A stretch of DNA of 64,000 bases from Ryuthela nishihirai (taxonomy: Eukaryota > Arthropoda > Arachnida > Araneae > Heptathelidae), in assembly GCA_038380435.1 (NCBI GenBank), contig JAWZYU010000005.1, positions 41,066,001 through 41,130,000 on the forward strand. Direction: 5' to 3'. The notes under the pieces are model-generated. The model was not told where the DNA came from and did not search any database. It saw only the letters and a program-made list of their open reading frames with translations. Shown piece by piece: positions 20,931 to 31,057 of this stretch (position 1 is the stretch's first letter; each line of letters opens with the position of its first letter). A program made the translations under genes and the position numbers.

Positions 20931-21903
20931 ATGCTTTCGGGAAACAATCTGATTGGCACCCCGTAAAAATATCCTGATTGGCACCTAGTAAAAAAAAATA
21001 CTACTCCCCATCCCTCACACTTCTTCGCATGTTTAAATGCTTCCAGGGTAGTAATACATCTGGATTTTAAATCCCTGTAAGCTGATTGCTCTGTACCCAC
21101 ATTTCGAACTGATTGAAACTACCTCATTAGTTCTTATACAGTGTTTATCGCTTCCCCCATATTATTGTTGTTTTCCTTTCTGCTTTGTATTTCTTTTTTT
21201 ATGGCTATCTTGTCTCCATATTCCCTAGCTTAATTGCTAAACGGGAGAGTTCTGAATGCTATTCGAAAGCAAACTCTGGCTGCGTTGTTTTGTAGTTGAA
21301 AGAAAATTTAATATGTGCATCTGTGCTATGAAGAGGAAAATATAAAAGGTAATAGATATTAATATATAAAAAACTTAAGAGAAGTTCTAAAAAAAATCTC
21401 TACCAACTTTGGAGAGATTGGAGAGGGACATTGTTCCTTCCTTTATGATGGCCACTGAAAAGACACACAAACATCCATGCATTATAACAAGTACTTTTGA
21501 CCAGTATTCATAAATGGTAACCACTCGCCCATAGCAGAGCATTCAAAACTCTTAACATCTAAAGGAACAAAGTAAACAGTATTTTATTAAATGACGTTGC
21601 ATGTGCAGTGTCAGAGGTGTATTATGTACTGTTAGAAATACCATTAAATTACGGAATTATTTAACGGTTTACAGTGTAGGTAAGAGAAGAATTATGAATA
21701 TTTTTATATCTTCAATTGTTAATATCGTATATAGTTCATTTCCGTTCTGGTGGGCATAATAAATATATATTCATAGACTGCAATGCATTCTGTATGAATT
21801 ACCGGTGTAAACTAAATCAAACTTCCGATGCTACGTGATTAGAAAGTGTCCGTTTTTCGATATTTTTTAACATAGATAAATTGGTGACTACGAAAAACTC
21901 TGA
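20931..21903. other. Non-coding stretch, nothing recognised
   Basis: AT-rich sequence with no supportable gene on either strand. The 60-codon minus-strand ORF at 20918-21100 has no family signature. Confidence 0.4.
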
Positions 21904-21980
21904 TATTTAGACAAGTTAGCGATAGTGCAGTATTAAAGCTATAGGCCAATCAGGTGCACTATTGCTAACTTGTCAAAATA
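21904..21980. repeat. 26-bp inverted repeat
   Basis: The left arm (21904-21929) contains GACAAGTTAGCGATAGTGCA and the right arm (21955-21980) TGCACTATTGCTAACTTGTC. Arms differ at two positions and are separated by 25 bp. It may be the terminus pair of a tiny MITE or a hairpin. Confidence 0.75.
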
Positions 21981-22187
21981 TGAAGTTAAAAGTTGGGAAA
22001 TTATTTTGTTTAAACAATTATTACCAAGAACTTTGATGTTTGTGTATATTATTAAAAGAACAAACTATATCCCTAGGGATACAAAACTCTAGAGCTTCTG
22101 GGGAAACAGCCGAAAGCAAATGATTCGTTTGAAAATACTGAGGTAGTTTGGTAATTCTCCTGAATTACCATTTGGGGTTGCTTAAGG

Positions 22188-22614
22188 CAGTGTTTCCCAA
22201 CCTGTGGTCCATAACTGCGGTGCCAGTAATTTAAAATTTTTCATCTTTAATTCTCAACCACTGTTGCCAACTATTGAGCATAGAGAAGATAAAGTTGGGA
22301 CTGAAACCAAAAGGCGAACTGCTGCATGTGGGAGAGTGGAGGGACAAATTGCAATATGACAACACAATAATGTTTGTTAACATCTTCCAAATGAGTGGAC
22401 TTTAGTTATTGTGGATGGTTTTAGTAGGGACTTTTTTTTTCATGTTATTTTTTATCCCTTCCATTGAAAATGAGTAAGCAAATTAAACAGTTGGATATTT
22501 TAAAAAACATGTTGATGACAATGAAAGATGTGAAACTGGGTTGAGTGGTGTGTATGCAACTCAGATGTGATTTTGGAATGTGGTCCTCTGGTGTAAAAAG
22601 GTTGGGAATCACTG
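22188..22614. mobile_element. hAT-type MITE with 8-bp target duplication
   Basis: 427 bp. The left terminus CAGTGTTTCCCAACCTGTGG is inverted at the right as GGTTGGGAATCACTG. Flanks are GCTTAAGG (22180-22187) and GCTTAAGT (22615-22622), an 8-bp duplication with one mismatch, as hAT transposases produce. The interior is non-coding. It would have been mobilised by a transposase encoded elsewhere. Confidence 0.88.
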
Positions 22615-22622
22615 GCTTAAGT

Positions 22623-23139
22623 CACTTGTTTAACGTGCTTAAAACACTCGGCTGATAATTTTCTACATCTGTAGTTTACAGCACTCAGCTCACTAGATGG
22701 TGGTACCTGGAGTGGTAACAACATTTGTAATTTGTGTAAAGTAGCATAAGTGAATAATGTATAGTAGCTTTTCATCCTATCAAATGATTTATTGGGTTAT
22801 CTGTTGGTATCTTCCCTGTTGTCTCTGCTGCTTGATTTTTATTTTTCAGGTCTAACCTGAGGTAAATGAGTTTATTTTCAGGGAAGGGATGGACTGTTTA
22901 TATAATTGTATTTTTTTAAAAGCAATATGGATTTAATTCCTATATATGTAAGTTAAAAATATAAATTTTGCCTCAGGAAAGTATTGAAAGTTGCAGATGA
23001 TTTATGACATTTAGTTAATACATATTCCCCATCATGTTAAACGGGAAAGGGGACGATTTCTTCTTCAAAGATATGCTCCGTTTAAATTGTCTCTAATGAG
23101 ATTACCATTTTCTAGGATTTTTTTAATAATGTGGATGGT
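22623..23139. other. Non-coding stretch, nothing recognised
   Basis: AT-rich sequence without coding similarity or clear repeats. Confidence 0.35.
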
Positions 23140-23375
23140 GATGGATTGTTAACATTAATTTGTGATTATTAGGCTTGCTTTCCCTGATGGGATTATTTAC
23201 TTCTGGGACCTTTTTTCATACTGAGGATTGACGGCAATTGTTTACAATAATTTGTAATTTTTGAGCTTATTCTCTCTGATGGGGCAACACACATACTGCA
23301 GATTGGTGGTGAATTGTATGCAGTTTTGTTTTTTAGGCTTGTTATAAGATAGTGTGTTCTGGGGGGGGGGGGGTG
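23140..23375. repeat. Imperfect ~91-bp tandem repeat, ending in a G tract
   Basis: Related blocks at about 23142 (TTTGTGATTATTAGGCTTGC...CCCTGATGGG), 23233 (TTTGTAATTTTTGAGCTTAT...CTCTGATGGGG) and 23320 (TTTTGTTTTTTAGGCTTG). The array ends at a run of 13 Gs (23361-23373). Confidence 0.55.
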
Positions 23376-23722
23376 AATGGCAGTTTGTTGTTCACTCATG
23401 TACATGAAGGATGTAGCCCTGACCAAATCCTATCCTGACCACAGTAACCTAAAGTGCAAAATAACCTTTTTGACTGGTCCCAGTTGTGTTGAAGGTAGAA
23501 AACAACAGTTATCAGGTTTCACTGCATCACTGTTGTTCATTAGAGTATACATATAGGATTAGCCTAGTGACCTAAACTAATGACAAACTAATATTTCACT
23601 AATGTGCAATAGTGTGATTACAACTCTTATTTATAATAATATTAGTGCATTGCAAAGAAATCTCTGTTCAGATTTAGAATAGTAACCTGAATTGTAATAG
23701 CCAGAATACATACATACATACA
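23376..23722. other. Non-coding stretch ending in a CATA microsatellite
   Basis: No gene seen. A short (ACAT)n run at about 23707-23724 precedes RTE copy H. Confidence 0.4.
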
Positions 23723-24305
23723 TACTATGGAGGACCTACCAGCCTGCACACTAACCACTGCACACCAATTCTAGCAAGATCCTGTTTGACATTGGCTACT
23801 GATCTAAGGGACTTGGGCTCGAGCCCCGGATAAGGCATGGACGTTTCTGTTGTTTTTCTGCTGAGGTCCTGCCATCCTCACAGACCTTCTACTATGGCAT
23901 ATAAACTGACAGACTCCTGTCAGACCTTTGTGGCAAGCAACTGCTTGACGGGGTTATTTTTTATTTTTAGGCATACTGTTCATAATCCTGCTCGCCAATC
24001 TGCAGATGTGCATACAGGCAACATGACCAAACCAATGCAGTATCTTGTTGCACAAAATGTTGCTCAAAGGAGGCTGATGACTCCTAGCCTCATCATTACT
24101 TACAAAGTCAAACGATACTGCACAAGCATCTAGAATCAAAGGCATCAAGTTTCTTGTTATCTTGCTTAAAAAGAATCCATGTTTTGCTACCACAACTAAA
24201 CTTAGACAGAACCGAACTCTTATACAGCCTAATTTTAGTCTTAAGGTGTATACGCCTGTTTTTCCACACTCTCCATAGATTCTTAAAAGTCCCAGCAGCA
24301 ATCTC
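23723..24305 (-). mobile_element. RTE-type LINE copy H (3' fragment, interrupted by SINE2)
   Basis: The minus strand carries the RTE C-terminal region: CNKILHWFGHVACMHICRLA, ASRIMNSMPKN and, at the 5' side, the TIGGTFKNLWRVW-type region matching copy B. A truncated SINE2 (23795-23970) replaces about 50 bp in the middle. Many lesions, so an old fragment. No RT palm is present. Confidence 0.75.
23795..23970 (+). mobile_element. SINE2 copy b (5' truncated)
   Basis: It starts within the tRNA-like head (GCTACTGATCTAAGGGAC, GGGCTCGAGCCCCGG) and continues through CTTCTACTATGGCATATAAA to CAAGCAACTGCTTGACGGGG and an AT tail. It lies inside RTE copy H, with RTE sequence on both sides. Confidence 0.8.
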
Positions 24306-24984
24306 GGTTAACCTAGTTTACTCGGTCCTCAGCCAACAAATGGCAGTGCTCAAGTGACTTATGACATCGAAGTGTAAAGTATGATGCTGAAGTGTAGAGT
24401 ATGATGTAGAAACATAACTGTTGGTGGCCTATGGCTCTTTGATTTGTTTCTTTTCAGTGGGTAATGTGGAGTCGTGTTATGTGTGCGATTTGACGAGAGT
24501 GTGAAGTTACATTTGATTTTTTTCGCCATTTTTGATTTATAATTCGTTTTGATCACATGCGTATTTGGTTAGAGGTAAGTGTGTATCTATCATATATTTC
24601 ATCAAAGATTTTTAATGATAGCTAGAATACGAATAATTAATATGTTCCTGTTGATTTTTCATAATTTTGTTAAGATATGATTAATAATAAGTTATTTAAG
24701 ATATTTTGGTATTGAAATTATTTAATATTAAGAGGGTTGTTGGTGAAAGTGTTAGTGAACTGTTTTGTAATGTTATGATCACGTCGTTTGGGAGTAGGAG
24801 TTTGGTAGCTTTTTATGGCTGTGTGTAGGAGGGAATGTTTTTGTAAGCTGTTTGGAATGAGGGGCATTTGAAGGGGAAGAGTGGTTCACCAAATAAAATA
24901 ATTTTAAATTTTTTTTGTGTTTAGTGTAGTAGTATGTACTGTGAGTGGAAGAAAATGGCGGAAGTTTATAATGTAGGTAGTCGC
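24306..24984. other. Non-repetitive stretch containing a possible 5' UTR exon
   Basis: One of the few stretches here without recognisable transposon sequence. It contains the exon-like segment 24458-24574. Minus-strand ORFs at 24359-24556 and 24779-25045 are low-complexity and unconvincing. Confidence 0.35.
24458..24574 (+). other. Candidate non-coding exon (possible COPB1 5' UTR)
   Basis: The stretch is preceded by a pyrimidine-rich acceptor (GATTTGTTTCTTTTCAG) and ends in a near-consensus donor (AGAG followed by GTAAGTGTG at 24575). It has stops in all frames, so it could only be untranslated. COPB1 exon 1 at 35270 has just 7 bp of UTR before its ATG and begins after an acceptor, so at least one upstream UTR exon must exist. 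This is a possible one, and nothing else links them. Confidence 0.2.
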
Positions 24985-25510
24985 TAGTAGGAGAGCTATG
25001 CACCAATCCCCTGTGATGATGCATAGAACCAACCAGGCCTAGCACCTAATGTTCAACCCCGCCTTCTCGTGGTGCAGACTGTTCGTACCATTCAAATTCA
25101 TTCAGTCTCTTGTGGAAGTGAACGGAAGGGGAGGGCTGCCAGATTAGTGTGGCCTACTGATCTGGACAACTATGGCTACTTTTCTTTTTTTCTACACTGC
25201 TGAGGAGTGGTCAACCACACAGGGTCCTGGTACTGACCATATAAACCTACTGGACTGCTATATGGCTCTGAGCTTGATTATGGATCCTGAATTTGTTGCA
25301 GTGGTGGGCTTCTGTAAAGGGAGAATCTTCCACTGTGTTTTCTGTGTGGGTTGACAGCCAAAAATAAATAGATTCACAGGATATGTTTATCAGCTGGTGG
25401 ATAATCGTGAGCAGAGGTAATCGCAGGCACCTGAACTCTTTGCTTGTACTGGCATCGTCAATTTCTACATTGGAGGAAGTCTTCCAGTGTAGATGACTTC
25501 AGCCTTTAGT
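24985..25510 (+). mobile_element. RTE-type LINE copy C (5' UTR only)
   Basis: It contains the family 5' UTR (GAGAGCTATGCACCAATCCC, AACCAGGCCTAGCACC, CTCTTGTGGAAGTGAACGG, GATATGTTTATCAGCTGGTG) and stops at CCAGTGTAGATGACTTCAGC, just short of the endonuclease. A 5'-end-only LINE fragment is not a normal truncation product, since LINEs lose 5' ends. It therefore probably reflects a deletion or recombination with copy D 370 bp downstream. Confidence 0.85.
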
Positions 25511-25882
25511 ACAAATAATTATTATTAAACTCAACTCATTAATTATCCACTAATAATTTCCACTCTGTAAATTTATTCAAATATTTAGAGGAAAAATTGT
25601 CTTGAGCCGGGTGGGATACAAACCCACGAACTCCTGATAACATGTCAGGTGCTCTGGAGCACTGAGCTACCGGCTGCCAATCAAGATCTCCTCTAACTGA
25701 TGTTATGAACATTCTCAACCTACTTTGCTAATATGTAGGGAATGTTCAGGCAATCCCGCCTCAAGCAGCTTTTTAATGCCTTTTTTTAGATGGAATGCAT
25801 GTCTTACGAGTATGCAATCTACAAATGATTATTATTAAACTCAACTCATTAAGTATCCACTAATAATTTCCAGCCTGTAAAT
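25511..25882. repeat. 62-bp direct repeats flanking a tRNA-like SINE
   Basis: Direct repeats at 25511-25572 and 25821-25882 (both contain ATTATTAAACTCAACTCATT) differ at only a few positions. They bracket 248 bp that includes the tRNA-like unit at 25604-25676. 62 bp is too long for an ordinary SINE target duplication, so a segmental tandem duplication is more likely. Confidence 0.8.
25604..25676 (-). pseudogene. tRNA-like sequence (SINE4), Thr-type anticodon position
   Basis: 73 nt that fold by eye as a cloverleaf: acceptor CAGCCGG/CCGGCTC (6 of 7 pairs), D stem GCTC/GAGC, anticodon stem CCTGA/TCAGG around loop CATGTTA, T stem GTGGG/CCCAC. The loop places TGT (Thr) in the anticodon position, but base 33 is A instead of the universal T. 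The flanks are repeated elsewhere (10222, 10711, 10890). So it is a tRNA-derived repeat rather than a working tRNA gene. Confidence 0.65.
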
Positions 25883-27148
25883 GGTAGCTAGGCATAAACT
25901 GGAAGGAGAGCTGTGTACCAATCCCTAGTGATGATGCACAGAACTGGCCAGGTCTAGCACCTTATGTCCTACCTTGCCTTCTCGTGGTGCAGGCCGTTAG
26001 TACCTTTCAAAAGAGATATTCTCTTTTGAAAGGGAACGGAAGGGGAAGGCTGCCAGTTCAGTATGGCCTACCGATCTGGTCATCTGTGGCCACTTTTTTT
26101 CATTTTTTCAACCCTGCTGAGGAGTGGTCAACTTCACAGGGTCCTGGTGCTGACCATTCTCTCTGCACGAACGTGGAATGTGAGGACATTACATAAAGAT
26201 TATTCTCTTGATGTCCTCATGCAGGAATTCCAGCGCTATAACCTAGATATTCTAGATTTGCAAGAGACCCGATGGACAGGTAAAGGCGAGATGCTTAAAA
26301 ATAACTTTAAATTTCTCTTTACAGGGAGGGAGGATGGAAAGCATCACCTGAAGGTGTGGGTCTGCTGCTCAGTAGACATGCTAGTGATGCTCTTCTAGGA
26401 TATGAGTGCATTAATGAAAGGTTTCTTACAGCAAAATTTCAGACAAGCATTAAAGACTTGAATGTTATCTGCTGTTATGCCCCCACTGAGGATGCCGAGG
26501 CATAGGTTTTATGGACAACTTCAGGATATTTTGAATTCTGTCAAGAAAGGATATATTACCCTTGTTCTTGGTAACTTCAATGCCAAAGTTGGTACTGACT
26601 CTGACCTTTGGGGAGGGGTGATAGGCCCTTTTGGTATTGGTAGCTGCAATGGGCAACGTCTCCTACAGGTAAATAAACTCTATGGATTCAGAATAACTAA
26701 CACTTATTACAAACACCATGACATACATAAGTACACATGGGTTTCACCAGATGGGCTGCATAAGAATATGATTGATTATATATTAATTAACAGCAAATGG
26801 GCTAGTTTTATTAGGAATACCAGGTTACATAGAGGAGCTAAAATTGGATCTGACCATTACCTTGTTAAAAATGTCTTGCAACTTAAAAAGTGTTGTGCTA
26901 AGGTTAAAAATTTTACCTTTAATACTGAAGCTCTGAAAGACCCAGTTATAGCTAAAGCTTACCATGATAGGTTACTTAGTCATTATGACAGTCATGGTTT
27001 GCTTACTACTGAAGTTGAGGAAGAATGGGGCCGTTTTAAACAGGCATTTTTGGACACTAACAGTACTCTTTTAGGAAAAAAGGATCAGAGGAGGGAGAAT
27101 TATTTAAATGATAAGGCACTTGAGCTTATATAAGAAGGAAAGAACTCT
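25883..27148 (+). mobile_element. RTE-type LINE copy D, 5' part (5' UTR and endonuclease)
   Basis: Family 5' UTR from 25883 (GGTAGCTAGGCATAAACTGG), shortened by an internal deletion near 26157. The endonuclease follows: ARTWNVRTLHKDYSLDVLMQ, NLDILDLQETRWTGKGEM, LVLGNFNAKVGTDSDLWGG, YTWVSPDGLHKNMIDYILIN. Similarity ends at 27148 (AAAGAACTC). The RT half of the same family resumes at 32044. Between them lies the R1/I-like LINE. About 110 bp of RTE sequence is missing at the join. Confidence 0.85.
26063..27133 (+). pseudogene. RTE copy D endonuclease domain
   Basis: Two frames (26063-26398, then 26462-27133) cover the APE endonuclease. The catalytic QETRW motif is intact, but the Asp of the GDFN motif is Asn (LVLGNFNAK), and a small deletion around 26500 shifts frame. 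The C-terminal SDHYL motif is present. Inactive. Confidence 0.82.
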
Positions 27149-27157
27149 CATATTTAT

Positions 27158-27175
27158 GGGGGGGGGGGGGGGGGG
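27158..27175. repeat. Run of 18 G
   Basis: An uninterrupted G tract at the junction between RTE copy D and the 3' end of the minus-strand R1/I-like LINE. On the LINE's own strand it is a C tract at the extreme 3' end. Confidence 0.9.
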
Positions 27176-29111
27176 TCCCAAAGGAGCCACCCACCTGGGT
27201 AGAATCTTATGCTCCTTCAGCATGACACTACATGAGTGGCAAGAGCCTGGAAGTAGAAGATATGTTTTTAGGTATGTTCTGTCTCAGGGCAGACCAGTAG
27301 GGACTTAGAGAATGGGTGGCGTTAAAGGGAGTTGGGAGTGCTGCCCGGCTAAAACAATAAGTAAGATAAGTATAAGAACGAAAGCAGCTTCGGTCTCAAA
27401 GGAGTGAGTCCTGGAGCTTGCAAATGAGCCAACGTAGATCCCTCAGGTGTGCCCTGACTTGGGCACTCCTAATGGATGCTGTGATTGTCCTGCCTGCTAC
27501 CTCTCTGATCACTTGGAAACATCTTAAGTTAGTGAACCCCTCTGTTATCTGGCACTGGAGGATGTAGTGCCTGACATATGCATTTGGAGCCCCACAGCCG
27601 TAGTAACTGTGGGCAGAGATTTTAAAGTGCTCCAGATGTGCTGGGGGAGTTCTCATGTCTTGTCATTACCTGCGTGGGGTAGTAGTCGGAAGACATCAGA
27701 GACAGACTGACCCTTTGCAATAATGTCTTTTTTTTTCTTTGAAGACCATTCTCAGTCATGTCCCAGAGCCTCTGCCACTTGTCGATCACCTCTCTGCCTA
27801 GATGTAACTTCAGGGTGTTTTTAGAAGTTTTAACTGCTATCTCAGGTTGGGTGTCAGTACCTGCTGAGCGGGCCAGTTGGTCTGCCCACTCGTTCCCTTC
27901 ATGACCTATGTGTGCCTTGATCCAGGAGAAGGAGATACTGGGTATGTTCTGATTTCCCAATAGTCGCTTGATCTCGATTGCCATTTGATGTCTGTTGTTT
28001 GCATCTTCAAGCACTTGCAGAGCTGCCTGGCTGTCAGTAAACAACCTAATGTTGTAATGACTGCTGTCATTGAGGGCCCACTGAAGGGCCTCTCTGATAG
28101 CAACCAACTCTGCTTGGAAGGCTGAACCATTTTCTGATATCTTCCTCTTATAGTCATACACTTTCGAAACCTTCATTTTAGACAGTGTAAGTTAAGCCCA
28201 CACCTCTTCACTCTTGGAACCGTCTGTGTAGACTTCTGTTCCTTGTCCCAATGATAACTCCATAGACCATGGCACACACAGTCTTTTAGTGGGGTGTGTA
28301 TCCCACTTAGCGGATTCTGTCTCATAGACCTCGGGGTCAAATTGGACTCCATGGAATGTTGCTTTTTCCTTTGCCTGTGGGACTCTAAATATGGTCGCTT
28401 CTTTGCCAGCTGTTAAATTCAGAGGTGGGATCCCTGCAATCACCAGGAGCACATCCGTAGATGTCCTATAAGCCCTGGTGATTCGCAGTAAAGCTGGTCT
28501 CTGGGCTGCGAGCAGCTTTCTGCACATAACAGAGTTGTCAGTCGAATGCCACCAGCTGCCCGCTCCATATGTCAGGATCCTCCCTGTTCCCCTTAAATAT
28601 ATTTCTTTGAGGACCTCACCCCAGAGGCCCCATGAGATGTGGGCCATATGCCCCAGTTTGTACATAACTTTGGTGCATTTAACTTTTAGAATCTCCAGGT
28701 GTGGGATCCAGCTCATCCTCTAATTCAGCATGATCCCCAAGTATTTGGTAGTTGTAGCAGATATCGTTACCATTGAGTTTGAAAATGGGTACCTCTTGTT
28801 AAAGACACCCTCTTTAGCTACAGTCATTGATGTTGTCTTCGTGCAGCTGAACCTTAACTTATACCAAAGACTCCATTCCTTGAGAACTGACAGTGCTGTG
28901 TTGCCATCAATCTCCAGTCTTGTTCTGGAGGATGCCGATATGACAAGCAGCATGTCGTCTGCATAAGCCTGTAGCCAGACACTTTCAAACAAGGTTAACT
29001 CCAGAACCATATCTGAAACAAAGTTCCAAAGAAATGGGCCACTTAACGAACCCAATGGGCAGCCCCTTTATAAGTTCCTGGAATCTGTCCCACTGATATT
29101 AAGTGACTTTC
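27176..29111 (-). mobile_element. R1/I-like LINE, 3' half (RT motif B onward, RNase H)
   Basis: Running right to left: RGCPLGSLSGPFLWNFVSDM (RT motif B) at 29070-29010, LQAYADDMLLVISASS (motif C), TTKYLGIMLN, the connection domain (RTGRILTYGAGSWWH, ALLRITRAYRTSTDVLLVIA), RNase H (TEVYTDGSKSEE, AFQAELVAIREALQWAL, IRLFTDSQAALQVL, GNEWADQLARSAG), then a Cys/His tail (CGAPNAYVRHYILQC). All four acidic RNase H residues are visible, although in different frames. RNase H plus Cys-His tail points to the R1/I group. Its N-terminal RT half is at 31049-32035. Confidence 0.88.
27622..28260 (-). pseudogene. RNase H domain of the R1/I-like LINE
   Basis: It degrades the RNA strand of RNA-DNA hybrids during reverse transcription. 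The catalytic Asp-Glu-Asp-Asp set is seen as TDGS (about 28225), AELVAIREAL (about 28110), FTDSQAAL (about 28050) and NEWADQLA (about 27880). A frameshift near 28190 separates the first motif from the rest. The ORF 28176-27622 carries the other three. Confidence 0.85.
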
Positions 29112-29120
29112 CTATTACTT

Positions 29121-31048
29121 CATGGGCTACAGAGGTCCAACCAGACCATGCAGTTTAATTCTCCAAGCATATCTATCCTGAAATACATCTGCTGCATCCG
29201 GCCATTGCACACTAATTCTAACAAGGTCCTGTTTGACATTGTCTGCCCACTGCATCCTAGGTCTCCCCCTTTTTCTGATGCCTTTAGGCACACTGTTCAT
29301 AACCCTATTCACCAATCTGTAATTATCCATACAGGAAACATGGCCAAACCAACGGAGTCTCTCTCTTCACAATATGCTGCTTAAAGGAAGTTGCAGACTC
29401 ATTTACCTGACCTCAATATTAGTTACAAAGTTAAACCACCTAATACCCAAGATACTGCGTAAGCATCTAGAATCAAAAGCATCTAATTTCCTCTTATCTT
29501 CTTTACACAATGTCCAAGTTTCACTACCATAACTAACCCTAGAAAAAACCAAACTGCTATACAGTCTAATTTTAGTCTTTGTGGAGAAATAGACATATAC
29601 ACCTAATCTCCATAGATTCTTAAAAGGCCCGGCAACAATCCCTATTTGTCTGTTAATCTCATGCCGCACATCACCAGTATCTGTTACATAGCTCCCAAGG
29701 TAATTAAACTGTGACACCTGCTCAAGACTGCAACCATTCAGATATCTGAATCACAGCCTGCCTGACCAATTTTCATCACTTTAGTTTTCTCTCTGTTTAT
29801 AACCAAACCAACTCTACTACCAGTCTCATCAACAACTCAAATGAAAGAGTTCATCTCATCAACATCATTTGCCAAAAGGGCTAAATCATCAGCATAATCT
29901 GAATCGGAAATTTTCTTATTTCCAGACCATTTAAGGCCAAAATTTTTCCCTTGAAGTAAATTTCACATAACATAATCAATTACCAAACTAAAGAGAAAAG
30001 GAAACAAAATATTATACCCTTGTCAAACACCAGAAGTAATGCTAAACCAATTGCTACATGCCTTACCAACTCTGACACATGACTCAGTCATTATAGAGAG
30101 CTTTCATTTGTTAACTAACTTGTCTGGTATACCATATCATCTCACAATCAACCACAAATTATAATGATCAACAGAGTCGAAAGCCTTTTTGAAATCAACA
30201 AAGCTAGCACCCAAAGGTTTCTGAAACTCTAAACATTTCTCAAGAATCTGCCTAAGGGAAAATATCTGATCCACACATCCCCCTACCACTTCTGAATCCA
30301 CATTGCTCATCACGCAATTGACTGTCAACCAGATTCTTAATTCTATTAAGCACAATCATGGAAAGAACTTTACCTGGAACAGAGAATAGGCTGATACCCC
30401 TATAGTTATCACAAGAACTGCGATCACCTTTTTTGAAAATAGGGATGGCAATAGCTCTGGTAAAATCCTTAGGAACCATGCCTTTATCGTAAAAGATATT
30501 CAAAATTTCAGTCATCCAAGTGGTAACCGAAACATTCCCAGCTCTGAGCATTTCTGTAGTAATTTCATCTACCCCTGGGGATTTATGGAGTTTAAGTCTA
30601 GAAATAACCAAAATAACTTCAGACTGTGTTATAGGGCCAACATTAAAGCCACCAATGCATCTATCATCATTGCAAACAATGGGAGTAAAAATAACTACAT
30701 TGTCTGGAACATCACTGAAATGCTCAGCCCACCTAGCCATGACAGAATCCTCACCTTCTATAACCTTACCTTGTTTATCCTTCAATCCTTGTATGCCTGT
30801 CCGTTTTCTATCACATAAAACATTAACTATCTGGTACAGCTCTCTGCTGTTGTGCTGCCTAACTGCTTCCTCAGCTTTGTCAGCCAAGCCATCAAGCCAA
30901 AGATTCTTATCAGTAGCTAACTGATCCTTTACAGTTTATTAAGCTCTTTGTAATCCTTTCTTTTAGGACTAGTAGGGTATTGATTAAGGACATTCCTGCA
31001 GTTCTTTCTTTCTGAAATAAGCTCATGTGCATTATCACTCGAATAATT
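29121..31048 (-). mobile_element. RTE-type LINE copy E, nested in the R1/I-like LINE
   Basis: A 5'-truncated RTE insertion bounded by a 9-bp target duplication, CTATTACTT, at 29112-29120 and 31049-31057. Removing it rejoins the R1/I RT frame at NYLSNR-KVT, a known RT sequence context. It covers the RTE linker, RT and C-terminus: LHKSPGVDEITTEMLRAGNV, IPIFKKGDRSSCDNYRGISL, SFVDFKKAFDSVDHYNLW and IRKRGRPRMQWADNVKQDL. The frame is broken, with a damaged motif B/C region near 30000. It has no GAT tail to speak of. Confidence 0.92.
30137..30887 (-). pseudogene. RTE copy E reverse transcriptase, N-terminal half
   Basis: Overlapping frames 30887-30252 and 30355-30137 run from ADKAEEAVRQHNSRELYQIV through the RT N-terminus to motif A (KKAFDSVDHYNLW, catalytic Asp retained). 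A frameshift lies near 30290 after SGRG. Downstream motif B/C is degraded, and the C-terminal thumb and tail are in further frames (29717-29403 and 29330-29127). Confidence 0.8.
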
Positions 31049-31057
31049 CTATTACTT

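Noticed and set aside
25604..25676. Genuine tRNA-Thr gene
   Set aside because: Base 33 is A, the T loop is altered (TTTGTAT) and the same sequence with flanks is dispersed in the window, so it is a tRNA-derived repeat.
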